Of a DNA stretch of 64,000 nucleotides, positions 55,464 to 64,000 are shown in pieces; position 1 is the stretch's first letter, and every line of letters begins with the position of its first letter. The translations under genes and the position numbers were made by a program. The DNA is from Bog-473 sp963704355. Lineage in GTDB: Bacteria > Actinomycetota > Acidimicrobiia > Acidimicrobiales > RAAP-2. Below the pieces are notes generated by a model. That model was given only the letters and a program-made list of their open reading frames with translations, did no database searches and had not been told where the DNA came from. The DNA lies in contig OY969891.1 in the NCBI GenBank assembly GCA_963704355.1, positions 1,426,001-1,490,000 of the forward strand, written 5' to 3'.

Positions 55464-56471
55464 CTACGAGAACGAGATCGAGCTGAACTCCGCCAGCTTG
55501 TTCAGCGAATGACTCGCGTCGATCTTGCGCAGGGTGCCCGACTTGGAACGCATCACGAGCGACTGCGTCGTCGCCCCGAACTCGTGGTACTGCACGCCCT
55601 GGAGCAACTCGCCGTCGGTGATGCCCGTCGCGGCGAAGAAGCAGTTGTTGCCGCGCACCAGGTCGTCGGTGGTGAGCACGGCGTCGAGGTCGTAGCCGGC
55701 CTCGAGCGCGGCGGTCCGCTCGGACTCGTCGCGGGGGTAGAGCCTGCCCTGGATCTCGCCGCCCATGCACTTGAGGGCCGCCGCGGCCAGGACGCCCTCG
55801 GGAGTGCCCCCGATGCCGAAGAGGATGTCGGTGCCGGCGCCGGGCCAGCCGGTGGAGATGGCACCGGCGACGTCGCCGTCTGTGATGAGGCGGATGCGCG
55901 CGCCCGACCCGCGCACCTCGTCGATGAGATCGCCGTGCCGAGGCCGGTCGAGGATGACCGCCGTCAGGTCACGCACCGGGCGGGCCAGCGCCTTGGCCAG
56001 GAAGTTGAGATTCTCGGTCGGCGTGCAGCGGATGTCGCAGGCGCCCTTAGCCCGGGGCCCGACGGCCAGCTTCTCCATGTACACGCACGGCCCCGGGTCG
56101 AACATGGCGCCCCGCTCGGCCACCGCGATGACCGAAAGCGCGCCGGCGCGTCCCTGGGCGGTGAGCGTCGTCCCGTCGATGGGATCGACGGCGATGTCGG
56201 TGAGCGGCGGGGTGCCATCGCCGATCTTCTCGCCGTTGAAGAGCATCGGCGCGTTGTCCTTCTCGCCCTCGCCGATGACGACGATGCCGTCCATGGGCAC
56301 ACTGGCGAGCACCGTCCGCATCGCCTCGACGGCGGCACCGTCGGCTCCGATCTTGTCGCCCCGGCCCATCCAGCGGCTGGCGGCCATGGCTGCGGCCTCG
56401 GTCGTCCGCACCAGATCCATGGCGAGGTTGCGATCAGGGGCTTGCCGGCTCGTCACCACGGCAGTGACCAT
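55464..56471 (-). CDS. glpX: Class II fructose-1,6-bisphosphatase
   Basis: A 335-residue GlpX-type phosphatase making fructose 6-phosphate in gluconeogenesis. Marks: AMAASRWMGRGDKIGADGAA, IGEGEKDNAPML, the metal motif AVDPIDGTTLTA, LDRPRHGDLIDEVR and GIGGTPEGVLAAAA. The ATG at 56471 (MVTAVVTSRQAPDRNLAMD) leaves a 59-bp divergent region with murA; an upstream open extension is low-complexity and overlaps murA. Monocistronic. Confidence 0.96.
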   Translation of the reverse strand: MVTAVVTSRQAPDRNLAMDLVRTTEAAAMAASRWMGRGDKIGADGAAVEAMRTVLASVPMDGIVVIGEGEKDNAPMLFNGEKIGDGTPPLTDIAVDPIDGTTLTAQGRAGALSVIAVAERGAMFDPGPCVYMEKLAVGPRAKGACDIRCTPTENLNFLAKALARPVRDLTAVILDRPRHGDLIDEVRGSGARIRLITDGDVAGAISTGWPGAGTDILFGIGGTPEGVLAAAALKCMGGEIQGRLYPRDESERTAALEAGYDLDAVLTTDDLVRGNNCFFAATGITDGELLQGVQYHEFGATTQSLVMRSKSGTLRKIDASHSLNKLAEFSSISFS

Positions 56472-56530
56472 AGTTGGTGGCGGATCGGCGGCTGCCGGTC
56501 CGGCCCCCTGCCAGCGGCGATACTTGAGGC

Positions 56531-57898
56531 GTGACGAAGGACGTCGAACCGGGCGTGCAGCAGGGTGTGCACACGGATGTGCAGCCGGATATGCAGCCGG
56601 GTGTGCAGCCGGGTGTGGACCAGTCCGACGACCAGATCGTCGTCGAGCCCGGCGGGCCGTTGGCCGGCACCGTCTGCGCCGGCGGTGCAAAGAACTCCGC
56701 GTTGAAGCTGATGGTCGCCTGCCTGCTCGCCGAGGGGCGCTCCGTGCTCTCCAACGTGCCGTTCATCTCCGACGTTGACACGATGGCCAGGGTGTTGCGC
56801 GCCATGGGCGCGCAGGTCGAGCGGGTCGAGGGTGACGATGGCTCGATCGCCGTCACCACGCCGGCTGCCGATGCGCTCGTGCCGGCGGCGCCCCCCGAGC
56901 TCTTCGAGCGCATGCGGGCTTCGGTGGTCGTGCTGGGGCTGTTGCTGGCGCGCTGCGGGAGCGTCCGCCTGCCGCTGCCGGGCGGCGACGACTTCGGCGC
57001 ACGGCCCATCGACTTCCACATCACGGGGTTGAGCGCGATGGGCGCGCAATTCGAGTCCTCACACGGTGAGGTGCGCGGGACGGTGCCAGGTGGGCGCCTG
57101 GTGGGGGCGCGGATCGTGCTCGAGTATCCGAGCCACACGGCGACGGACAATCTGCTCATGGCCGCGGCGTTGGCCAAGGGCACCACCGTGATCGAGAACG
57201 CGGCCAAGGAGCCCGAGGTGGCCGACCTCGCCGCCCTGCTCGGCGAGATGGGCGCGGTCGTGCGGGGGGCGGGGACGTCGCGCATCGAGGTCGAGGGCGT
57301 GGAGTCGCTGCAGCCGGTGACGCGGCATGCGGTGGTGCCGGACCGTGTCGTCGCCGCCACGTATTTGGCCGCGGTGGGCCTGGCCGGCGGCGAGGTGACC
57401 ATCGCCGACGCCCGCCCCGAGCACATGGAGATGTTGCTGCGCAAGGTGGGGCAGCTGGGGGTTTCGACGGAGATGGGGACGTCGGGCCTGCGGGCCTGGT
57501 CCGACGGTCGCCTGGTGGCGGCCGACGTCGCCACCCTGCCCTACCCCGGGGTGGCCACCGACTACAGCCCGCTGCTGGTGGCGATGCTCACCGTGGCCGA
57601 CGGCGTCGGGATCCTGACCGAGAACCTCTTCTCGGGCCGCTTCCGCTACGTCGAGGAGCTGCGGCGCATGGGCGCGGACATCCGGACCGAGGGGCATCAC
57701 GCCGTCGTGCGCGGCGTGGGCCGGTTGTCGGGCGCGCCGGTGCGGGCGCCGGACATCCGCGCCGGGGTGGCGCTGGTCCTGGCGGGGTTGGTGGCCGACG
57801 GCACGACCGTCGTGAGCGGTGCACACCACATCCGGCGGGGGTACGAAGACCTGGCCGGGGCGTTGGCGTCGCTGGGGGCGAAGGTGAGCCGTCGGTGA
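56531..57898 (+). CDS. murA: UDP-GlcNAc 1-carboxyvinyltransferase, fosfomycin-insensitive Asp form
   Basis: A 455-residue enzyme of the first committed step of peptidoglycan synthesis. CAGGAKNSALKLM holds the substrate-binding Lys. The loop normally PGGC-x-IG is PGGDDFG (Asp at 153), as in mycobacteria and chlamydia, which predicts natural fosfomycin resistance. RPIDFHITGL and the C-terminal HHIRRGYEDL are typical. The N-terminus has 30 extra residues with short GVQPDVQPG-type repeats. GATACT lies 6 bp before the GTG start, again a leaderless pattern. The stop overlaps the meaB GTG by 4 bp. A variant with Asp cannot be alkylated at Cys by fosfomycin. Confidence 0.96.
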   Translation: MTKDVEPGVQQGVHTDVQPDMQPGVQPGVDQSDDQIVVEPGGPLAGTVCAGGAKNSALKLMVACLLAEGRSVLSNVPFISDVDTMARVLRAMGAQVERVEGDDGSIAVTTPAADALVPAAPPELFERMRASVVVLGLLLARCGSVRLPLPGGDDFGARPIDFHITGLSAMGAQFESSHGEVRGTVPGGRLVGARIVLEYPSHTATDNLLMAAALAKGTTVIENAAKEPEVADLAALLGEMGAVVRGAGTSRIEVEGVESLQPVTRHAVVPDRVVAATYLAAVGLAGGEVTIADARPEHMEMLLRKVGQLGVSTEMGTSGLRAWSDGRLVAADVATLPYPGVATDYSPLLVAMLTVADGVGILTENLFSGRFRYVEELRRMGADIRTEGHHAVVRGVGRLSGAPVRAPDIRAGVALVLAGLVADGTTVVSGAHHIRRGYEDLAGALASLGAKVSRR

Positions 57899-58917
57899 GT
57901 GGGTCGTCAGCGGGTGCGGGTGCGGGTGCGGGTGCCGGTGCCAGGGTGTTGCCGAGCGATCCGGCGTCGCTGTTGGAGCTGGCGCGGAGCGGGGACCGGG
58001 TGGCTCTGGCTCGACTGTTGTCGTACATCGAACGCGGCGGCGACACCGCGACGGCGGTGGCTGCCTTGGCCTACCGGTCCGAGGTCCCCTACACCGTGGG
58101 CCTGACGGGTGCACCGGGCGCAGGGAAGTCGACACTGACCGACGGGCTCATCACGTCGGCGCGTGGTGGATGGTCTCCTGACGACGAGGTTGCGGTGGAG
58201 CCGGTGCCGCAAGTCGGCGTCCTGGCCATCGACCCGACGTCGCCTTTCAGCGGCGGCGCCATCCTGGGCGACCGGGTCCGCATGGGCCAGCACGCGCTCG
58301 ATCCCACGGTGTTCATCCGCTCGATGGCGACGCGGGGCCACCTCGGTGGACTGTCGCTCGCCGTGCCCGACGCCGTCCGCCTCCTTGGTGCAGCCGGGTT
58401 GCCGGTCGTGATCGTCGAGACGGTCGGGGTCGGGCAGATGGAGGTCGAGATCGCGTCCGCGGCGGACACCACGGTCGTGGTCGTCACCCCGGGGTGGGGC
58501 GACTCCATGCAGGCCAGCAAGGCCGGTCTGCTGGAAGTGGCCGACGTCTTCGTGATCAACAAGGCGGATCGTCCGGGGGCGCGCGAGGCGCGCCGCGACC
58601 TCGAGCAGATGCTGGACCTGGCGCGGCCCGGTTCGTGGCGGCCCGAGATCCTCGACACGACGGCGACGGCCGGGGACGGGGTCGCCGCGTTGTGGGCGGC
58701 GGTGACCCGGCATCGGGCCCATTTGGTGTCGTCGCGCCAGCTGGCGGGCCGGCGCTCCGAGCGCCTGGCGACGGAGCTGCGCCGGGTGTTGCTGGCTCGC
58801 ACGGAGGTGCACATCGACGAGCTGGTGGCGGGGGAGGAGTTCCAGACGGCGGTCAAGGCGCTCGCTGCGGGCGAGCTCGACCCCTACCAGGCGGCGACCC
58901 GGCTCCTTGGGGGTTGA
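57895..58917 (+). CDS. meaB: MeaB/ArgK-family P-loop GTPase
   Basis: A 340-residue G3E-type GTPase. Walker A is GLTGAPGAGKSTLTDGL; the switch regions are LAIDPTSPFSGGAILGDRVRM and VIVETVGVGQMEVEI, and NKADRPGA supplies base recognition. MeaB proteins protect and reload methylmalonyl-CoA mutase with adenosylcobalamin. The mutase genes are not in this window. The N-terminus has a (GA)n run from a GGTGCG hexanucleotide repeat. The GTG start overlaps murA (GTGA). Confidence 0.93.
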   Translation: MSGSSAGAGAGAGAGARVLPSDPASLLELARSGDRVALARLLSYIERGGDTATAVAALAYRSEVPYTVGLTGAPGAGKSTLTDGLITSARGGWSPDDEVAVEPVPQVGVLAIDPTSPFSGGAILGDRVRMGQHALDPTVFIRSMATRGHLGGLSLAVPDAVRLLGAAGLPVVIVETVGVGQMEVEIASAADTTVVVVTPGWGDSMQASKAGLLEVADVFVINKADRPGAREARRDLEQMLDLARPGSWRPEILDTTATAGDGVAALWAAVTRHRAHLVSSRQLAGRRSERLATELRRVLLARTEVHIDELVAGEEFQTAVKALAAGELDPYQAATRLLGG

Positions 58918-58959
58918 CCGGCGTCGGCGTCGGCCGTCGGACTACTCGGCTTTGTGTCT

Positions 58960-59114
58960 CGGTGATGTCTCTGAAAAGTATGCACAGGGTGGTTTACGGT
59001 TTTTGGCGAATCGCCAACCACGGGGTTCTCGGGCCCCACGGTTCTCGGCAAGGCCCCGGTGATGACTCCCAGAACTATGCACAGACCCGTTTACGGTTTT
59101 CAGAGACATCACCG
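58960..59114. repeat. Intergenic repeat element with 18-bp inverted ends
   Basis: CGGTGATGTCTCTGAAAA at 58960-58977 is the exact reverse complement of 59097-59114. Inside lie two direct copies of TATGCACAG (58979 and 59076), each followed after a few bases by GTTTACGGTTTT. The right end matches 25774-25795 over 22 bp. The 155-bp unit codes for nothing and lies between meaB and the enoyl-CoA hydratase promoter. It resembles a small non-autonomous (MITE-like) element or a REP-type repeat. Confidence 0.7.
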
Positions 59115-59155
59115 GGACTCTCAGCCCCGAACGAAAGGTCAGGTACGGTGCGGCG

Positions 59156-59947
59156 ATGGCCGAGCCCGAGGTTGAGGATGAGACGTTCGTCACCGTGGAG
59201 CGCCGCCCCGACGGCGTGGCACTGATCAGGCTGGACCGACCCAAAGCCAACGCGCTGTCGGCCGCCGTCCTCGGCCAGCTCCAGAAGGCAGCAGAGGACC
59301 TCACCGACAATCCCCCCGGCGCCGTCGTGCTCTGGGGGGGCCGGCGTATCTTCGCCGCCGGCGCCGACATCGTCGAGCTGGAGGGCGTCGGCGCCGAGGC
59401 CGTCGGAGCGAACTTCGCCAAGGCGCTCAACGCGCTCGTCGCCATCCCCAGGGCGACCATCGCCGCCGTGAACGGCTACGCCCTGGGCGGCGGGCTCGAG
59501 GTCGCCCTGGCGACAGATTTCCGCGTTTGCGCCGAGGACTCGCGCTTCGGGCTCCCCGAGATCTTGCTCGGGGTGATCCCGGGCGGCGGCGGCACCCAGC
59601 GGCTGCCCCGGCTCATCGGGTCTTCCCGCGCCAAGGAGATGATCATGACCGGGCGCCAGGTGCGCGCCGACGAGGCCCTCGACATCGGTCTGGTCAACCG
59701 CGCCGCCGCGCCCGACTACGTGCTCGATGCCTCGCTGGCGTGGGCGGCCGAGTTCGCCGCGGGCCCGGTAGTCGCCCACGGTCTGGCCAAGGCCGCCGTG
59801 GACCGCGGGCTCGAGGGCTCCCTGGCCGACGGGCTGGTGATGGAGCGGGAGGCGTTCGCCGCCGTGGCCCGGACCGAGGACGCCGCCCTCGGCATCCGCT
59901 CGTTCAGCGAGAACGGCCCGGGCAAGGCCAACTTCGTGGGCCGCTAG
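59156..59947 (+). CDS. Enoyl-CoA hydratase/isomerase family protein
   Basis: A 263-residue crotonase-fold protein. The oxyanion-hole residues lie in RIFAAGADIVELEGV and NGYALGGGLEVALATDFRVC, followed by FGLPEILLGVIPGGGGTQRLPRL. Both catalytic Glu positions of a hydratase are visible (LEVALATD- side and PEILLG), so enoyl-CoA hydration in beta-oxidation is likely, though the superfamily is broad. TACGGT at 59144-59149 lies 6 bp before the ATG (leaderless). The trehalose synthase gene follows after 13 bp, perhaps in one transcript. Confidence 0.92.
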   Translation: MAEPEVEDETFVTVERRPDGVALIRLDRPKANALSAAVLGQLQKAAEDLTDNPPGAVVLWGGRRIFAAGADIVELEGVGAEAVGANFAKALNALVAIPRATIAAVNGYALGGGLEVALATDFRVCAEDSRFGLPEILLGVIPGGGGTQRLPRLIGSSRAKEMIMTGRQVRADEALDIGLVNRAAAPDYVLDASLAWAAEFAAGPVVAHGLAKAAVDRGLEGSLADGLVMEREAFAAVARTEDAALGIRSFSENGPGKANFVGR

Positions 59948-59960
59948 AACCAGTAGTCCG

Positions 59961-61802
59961 ATGAGCTCGCCACCCATCCCGATCAGCTCGCGCGAGGGTG
60001 CCTTCGACCCCTCGGTCCGTTGGTTCCAGCATGCCGTGTTCTACGAGGTGCTGATCCGCGGTTACTTCGACGCCAACAACGACGGGACCGGCGACCTCAA
60101 GGGCCTGCGGGACAAATTGGACTACATGGAGTGGCTGGGCATCGACTGCATCTGGATGCTCCCCTTCTACCCCTCCCCGATGCGTGACGGCGGCTACGAC
60201 ATCAGCGACTTCTTCAACGTCCACCCGGACTACGGGAGCATCGGCGACCTGGTGGCCTTCCTGGAGGACGCCCACCGCCGGGGCATCCGGGTCATCGCCG
60301 ACCTGGTCATGAACCACACGAGCGACGAGCACCCCTGGTTCATCGAGTCGCGCTCGTCGCGTGACAACGCGAAGGCCGACTGGTACGTGTGGAACGACGA
60401 CGACCAGAAATGGCCCGACGCCCGGGTGGTCTTCACCGACGTCGAGCGGTCCAACTGGACGTGGGACGACACCCGCCAGCAGTACTACTGGCACCGCTTC
60501 TACCACCACCAGCCGGACCTCAACTACGAGAACCCCGAAGTCGCCGACACCATGATCGACCTCGTGCGGTTCTGGCTCGACCTCGGGTTCGACGGCTTCC
60601 GGCTCGATGCGGTGCCCTACCTCTACCAACGTGACGGCACGTCGGGCGAGCACCTGCCCGAGACGCACTCGTTCATCAAGCGCGTCCGCAAGCAGATCGA
60701 CGCCGACTACCCCGGGCGGATCCTCCTGGCCGAGGCGAACGGCTGGCCGAGCGACGTGGCCGACTACTTCGGCGACGGCGACGAGTGCCACCTCTGCTTT
60801 CATTTCCCGCTGATGCCGCGCATGTTCATGGCGGTGCGGCGCGAGCAGCGCTACCCGATCACCGAGATCCTGGCCCAGACCCCGGCCATCATCGACGGCT
60901 GCCAGTGGGCCATCTTCCTGCGCAACCACGACGAGCTCACGCTCGAGCAGGTGAGCGAGGAGGAGCGCGACTACCTCATTGCCGAGTACGCCAAGGACCC
61001 ACGCATGAAGCGGCACATGGGCATCGGGCGCCGGCTGGCCCCCCTCCTGGACAACGACCGGAACACGGCCGAGCTCCTCTACACGCTGATCCTGTCCCTG
61101 CCGGGCAGCCCGGTCATCTACTACGGCGACGAGCTGCTCATGGGGGACAACATCTACCTCGGTGACCGGGACTCGGTCCGCACCCCGATGCAGTGGTCGC
61201 CCGACCGCAACGGCGGCTTCTCCCAGGCCGACTTCGCCCAGCTCTACCTGCCGCCCCTCATGGACCCCGTCTACGGCTTCGCTGCGCTCAACGTCGAGTC
61301 CCAGCTGCGCAACCAGGGCTCGTTTCTGCACTGGCTGCGCCGCCTCCTCACCGAGCGGCGGGCGCTCCCCGTCATGGGAGTCGGCAAAATGGAGGTCTTG
61401 CCCTGCGCCAACCCCTCCGTCCTGGCCTACATGCGTACGGGCGAGGTGGTCGACATCCTGACGGCTGCGCCGGCCACCGGTCCCTCGGTCATCCCCTCGG
61501 CCGACCGGGCGCTCGACTGGGGGCGCTCGCCGGTGCTGGCCCGCACCGTGCCCGCCGGCAACGAGAGTGAGGGCGACGACGTGGTACGGCGCCACCAGGC
61601 GGTACTGTGCGTGCACAACCTGAGCCGCTTCGCGCAGCCGGCCGAGTTGGGGCTGGCCAAGTGGGCGGGTTCCACGCCCTACGAGGTGCTCGGGCGCGTG
61701 CCTTTCCCGGTCATCACCGACGAGCCGTACACGATCACGCTGCCGCCCTACGGCTTTTTGTGGTTCGACCTGGCTCCCGAAGAGAGGCCGGTCCAGGAGT
61801 GA
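59961..61802 (+). CDS. treS: Trehalose synthase (maltose alpha-D-glucosyltransferase)
   Basis: A 613-residue GH13 enzyme interconverting maltose and trehalose. Marks: FYEVLIRGYFDANNDGTGDL at the start, the nucleophile Asp in FDGFRLDAVPYLY, the general acid Glu in ILLAEANGWPSDV and the third Asp in IFLRNHDELTLEQ. YYGDELLMGDNIYLGDRDSV is typical of TreS. The C-terminal beta domain ends normally and no kinase is fused. The stop overlaps the next gene (GTGA). With a maltokinase it makes maltose 1-phosphate for GlgE. Confidence 0.96.
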   Translation: MSSPPIPISSREGAFDPSVRWFQHAVFYEVLIRGYFDANNDGTGDLKGLRDKLDYMEWLGIDCIWMLPFYPSPMRDGGYDISDFFNVHPDYGSIGDLVAFLEDAHRRGIRVIADLVMNHTSDEHPWFIESRSSRDNAKADWYVWNDDDQKWPDARVVFTDVERSNWTWDDTRQQYYWHRFYHHQPDLNYENPEVADTMIDLVRFWLDLGFDGFRLDAVPYLYQRDGTSGEHLPETHSFIKRVRKQIDADYPGRILLAEANGWPSDVADYFGDGDECHLCFHFPLMPRMFMAVRREQRYPITEILAQTPAIIDGCQWAIFLRNHDELTLEQVSEEERDYLIAEYAKDPRMKRHMGIGRRLAPLLDNDRNTAELLYTLILSLPGSPVIYYGDELLMGDNIYLGDRDSVRTPMQWSPDRNGGFSQADFAQLYLPPLMDPVYGFAALNVESQLRNQGSFLHWLRRLLTERRALPVMGVGKMEVLPCANPSVLAYMRTGEVVDILTAAPATGPSVIPSADRALDWGRSPVLARTVPAGNESEGDDVVRRHQAVLCVHNLSRFAQPAELGLAKWAGSTPYEVLGRVPFPVITDEPYTITLPPYGFLWFDLAPEERPVQE

Positions 61803-63040
61803 CACCCGAGCGCGACCTGGCCCTGCGCACGCTCACCGAAGCGTGGCTCGGACAGCACCAGGCCGAGCGGGGCGGCGTCATCAGCATCGTGCGGGCGGAG
61901 GAGCTGCGGCCGGGCCGTCCCGGCTTGCTCGACGTGATCGCTGGCGTCGACGGTCGCGAGGCGCACTTCGTCGCGGGAATGCGGGGGGTGGCCGACGAGC
62001 AGCACTTCTTGCGCCCGGGTGAGGAGGCCGCGCTCGGGCTGCTCGACGACGACGAGGGCCTCGTCGTGTGCACCGACGCGTTGCGCGACGCGCAACTGGC
62101 GCCGTTGTTGCTCGCCACCGTCCGTGGCGTCGAGACCCGTCCCGGCCCCGTGACGGTGCTGCGCGACGATGACGACGCCACCGTGGTCGACTGCGGCGAC
62201 CGGGGCGACCTCACGGTCTTCCCGTGGCTGATGCACGCACCACGGGCCGACGTCGACCTCCTGATGGCGCTCGACGAGGCCGGCTTCAACCACGTGGCGG
62301 CGCCGCTCGTGCGCTGGGTGTGGGAGGGCCGCGACCTCGGGGTCGTGCAAGAGCCGCTGGCCGACCGCTCGGGGGGCTGGGCCATCGCCCTGACCTCGCT
62401 GCGCGACTTCTACGCCGCGCGCGGGACGCCGGAGGCGGCCGGGGGCGACTTCGGCGCCGAGGCGCGCGCGCTCGGGGTGATGACGGCGCGCATGCACCTC
62501 GCCCTCGATCACGCGTTCCAACGCCACCACGAGCCGGTGGTCGACTGGGTCGATCAGGCGCAGGAGGACATCGCACTCGCCGACCCGGAGTTGCTCGATG
62601 CGCCGGGCGTGGCGGACCTGGTCAAGTGGCTGCACGACTCCGACGCGCGGCTCCCGGTGCTGCGCACCCACGGGGACTTCCACCTCGGGCGCACGGCGCG
62701 CACCGACCAGGGCTGGGTGGTGAGCGACTGCGCACCGGGCGGCGTGCTGCCGGGGACGTCGGTGCCCGGCGAGCGCACCCCCCTCGCCGACGTGGCCGAC
62801 CTGCTGTGGTCCCTCCACCAGGCCAGCGTGGTCGCTGCGGCCGAACGCGACCCGGCCGGGCGCCAGGGTCTCGGCGTGCTCGGGCAGGCCTGGGAGACGC
62901 GCAACCGGCGAGCCTTCGTAAGCGGGTATCTCGGCACGCCCGGCATCGCCGGGCTGGTTGGCCCCGACCGGGATCTGGTGCGGCGCCTGGTGTCGTTCCT
63001 CGAGCTGGCCCGCTCGGTGCGGCCGGCTTCGCTGGCCTAA
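61799..63040 (+). CDS. Divergent maltokinase-like protein
   Basis: A 413-residue protein translated from a GTG that overlaps treS, the usual place of maltokinase (Mak/Pep2). The kinase core is recognisable: FQRHHEPVVDWVDQ, then RTHGDFHLGRTARTDQGWVV with the catalytic HGD and Asn-position changes, and SDCAPGG, where Mak enzymes have DFEGEP. The Asp of that motif remains. ERTPLADVADLLWSLHQAS matches the typical SPLRDVAGMLRSF. The N-terminal part is weakly conserved. It probably phosphorylates maltose made by TreS, but activity is less certain than for canonical Mak. Confidence 0.78.
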   Translation: MTPERDLALRTLTEAWLGQHQAERGGVISIVRAEELRPGRPGLLDVIAGVDGREAHFVAGMRGVADEQHFLRPGEEAALGLLDDDEGLVVCTDALRDAQLAPLLLATVRGVETRPGPVTVLRDDDDATVVDCGDRGDLTVFPWLMHAPRADVDLLMALDEAGFNHVAAPLVRWVWEGRDLGVVQEPLADRSGGWAIALTSLRDFYAARGTPEAAGGDFGAEARALGVMTARMHLALDHAFQRHHEPVVDWVDQAQEDIALADPELLDAPGVADLVKWLHDSDARLPVLRTHGDFHLGRTARTDQGWVVSDCAPGGVLPGTSVPGERTPLADVADLLWSLHQASVVAAAERDPAGRQGLGVLGQAWETRNRRAFVSGYLGTPGIAGLVGPDRDLVRRLVSFLELARSVRPASLA

Positions 63041-63340
63041 GCGGACGACTCCAAAGATCACTGAAGTTCAGGGATCCGTCTCGGATTCCGAGCAGCGCCA
63101 ATGGTGCCTACCGGGCCTGGTGCCCATGCTCTCCCTGTGTATATGGCGGACCTCTACGCAGTCGGGGCACTTTTGCATACAGGTAGCCCGTATACGGCCC
63201 GAACGAAGTCCCGGTGGCTCGGCCTGATCCGGGCCTTTTCTCGGGCCGGGCGCGAATCACGGCTCGTCCTGCTCCCTTTGGGATCAGCCCTCGACAAAAG
63301 GGCCCGGAATCGCCGCCCGGCGACCCGTCAGCCCGGGGCC
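63041..63340. other. Intergenic region with hairpin-repeat family copy 3
   Basis: No gene is present between the kinase and galT stops. Positions 63118-63211, read on the minus strand, match the 33990-34090 repeat: ctgcgtagaggtccgcc versus ctgcatagaggcagccc, and the shared gagagcat/gagagcac. Its hairpin is GCATAC (63175-63180) with GTATAC (63190-63195) and a 9-nt loop, as in copy 2. The rest to 63340 shows no clear signal except GC-rich inverted pieces near galT. Confidence 0.75.
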
Positions 63341-64000
63341 CTAGTGGGCGAGCGCCGAGACCTTCAGGGTCTGGGCCGCCTCCTCGGGGGAGACCACGTT
63401 GATGGCCACCCCGGTACCCAGCTCGAAGCCGGCGGTCGTCGTCGCCTTCGGCCAGATGTGGGCGTGCCAGTGGTAGGGCTCGCCCACTCGATACGGAGCC
63501 GAGTGGAACACGATGTTGTACGCCACGTCGCCGATCGCCTCGGCCAGCTGCTGGAGGACGCGGCGGATCGCCTCGCCCACCGCGAGGAGGTCCTCGGTCG
63601 GGCTGCGGTGCAAGTGCGGGTTGTGCTCGCGCGGCATCACCAGCATCTCGTAGGGTACGGCGCTCCAGAACGGGCAGACCACCACGGAGCGGTCGTCGGC
63701 GTAGATCACCCGCTCCCCGGAGTCCTCCTCCGCCTCGATCGTGGTGCACAGGAGGCACGACCCGACGAACCGGGCGAAGCGCGCCTGCTCCTCGGCCAGC
63801 TCTCGCGGGATGAACGACATGCCGAGCAGCTGCCCGTGCGGGTGGTGCAGCGAGGCCCCGGCCTCGCGGCCCGAGTTCACGATGGCCTGCGTGTAACGGA
63901 TGTTGGGCTGCGAGGCGTGCTCCTCCAGGCGGTCGCGCAGCGCGGCCATGACGAGCTCCACCTGCTCCCGGCTCAGCTGGCCCAGTGAGGCGTCGTGCTC
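63341..64000 (-). CDS. galT: Galactose-1-phosphate uridylyltransferase, partial
   Basis: The C-terminal 219 residues of GalT; the start lies beyond the right edge. The nucleotidyl histidine loop is SLHHPHGQLLG, and YHWHAHIWPKATTTAG is the second HxH stretch. CLLCTTIEAE is close to a Cys pair of the zinc site. The enzyme exchanges UMP between UDP-glucose and galactose 1-phosphate in the Leloir pathway. In actinobacteria a GalT-like enzyme often sits near trehalose/glycogen genes, as here. It converges on the treS-kinase operon. Confidence 0.92.
   Translation of the reverse strand, partial: EHDASLGQLSREQVELVMAALRDRLEEHASQPNIRYTQAIVNSGREAGASLHHPHGQLLGMSFIPRELAEEQARFARFVGSCLLCTTIEAEEDSGERVIYADDRSVVVCPFWSAVPYEMLVMPREHNPHLHRSPTEDLLAVGEAIRRVLQQLAEAIGDVAYNIVFHSAPYRVGEPYHWHAHIWPKATTTAGFELGTGVAINVVSPEEAAQTLKVSALAH

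Overview
The window is a 64 kb piece of a high-GC actinobacterial chromosome. GTG starts are frequent, neighbouring genes often overlap by 4 bp (GTGA or ATGA), and the housekeeping order lysA-hom-thrC-rho-rpmE-prfA-prmC ... rpiB-glyA-wecA-atpZ-atpI-atpBEFHAGDC ... murA is actinobacterial. MurA carries Asp in place of the usual catalytic Cys, and trehalose synthase sits next to a maltokinase. Lineage is inferred only: Acidimicrobiia or a relative fits best (no thrB after thrC, and a delta subunit with a doubled helical domain).

Layout. (1) Positions 1-22187 are accessory DNA left of a tRNA-Arg(CCG) gene: a frameshifted NHL/IPT surface protein, a UvrD-like helicase with a perfect SOS box on its start, a four-gene GT4 / six-hairpin / GH130 / GT4 glycan cluster, an S53 peptidase, a kelch protein, an acyltransferase-esterase pair, a beta-helix protein, a possible toxin-antitoxin pair and a dienelactone hydrolase. 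Two 3' fragments of the tRNA-Arg gene (12069-12092 and 19671-19709) lie in direct orientation to the intact tRNA (22188-22259). Each is followed by related non-tRNA sequence. This is the pattern left by serial integration of related elements at one tRNA, although no integrase is visible. (2) Positions 22373-33773 are core genes: lysA, a secreted protein, hom-thrC, rho, rpmE, prfA-prmC and a degenerate Sua5-like gene. (3) Positions 33774-44486 are an accessory block: intergenic repeats, a polytopic membrane protein, a D-aminoacylase-like hydrolase with a TauD-like dioxygenase behind a 26-bp palindrome, an esterase, a DUF5995 protein, a MarR regulator, a fatty acid hydroxylase, a secreted protein and a thiolase-like protein. 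(4) Positions 44551-58917 are core again: rpiB-glyA-wecA, the complete ATP synthase operon, glpX, murA-meaB. (5) Positions 59156-64000 hold an enoyl-CoA hydratase, treS with a divergent maltokinase, and the 3' part of galT.

How the genes work together. hom-thrC is the threonine branch and lysA the lysine branch of the aspartate family. rpmE, prfA and prmC serve translation and termination. glyA, rpiB and glpX serve one-carbon and sugar-phosphate metabolism. wecA and murA begin cell-envelope polymers. treS with the maltokinase feeds maltose 1-phosphate to glycogen or glucan. The most unusual features are not single proteins: tRNA-derived direct repeats with acceptor-stem mini-arrays, two families of intergenic repeats (one with a covarying hairpin), and many promoters of the form TANNNT followed 6-9 bp later by a start codon, suggesting widespread leaderless mRNAs.
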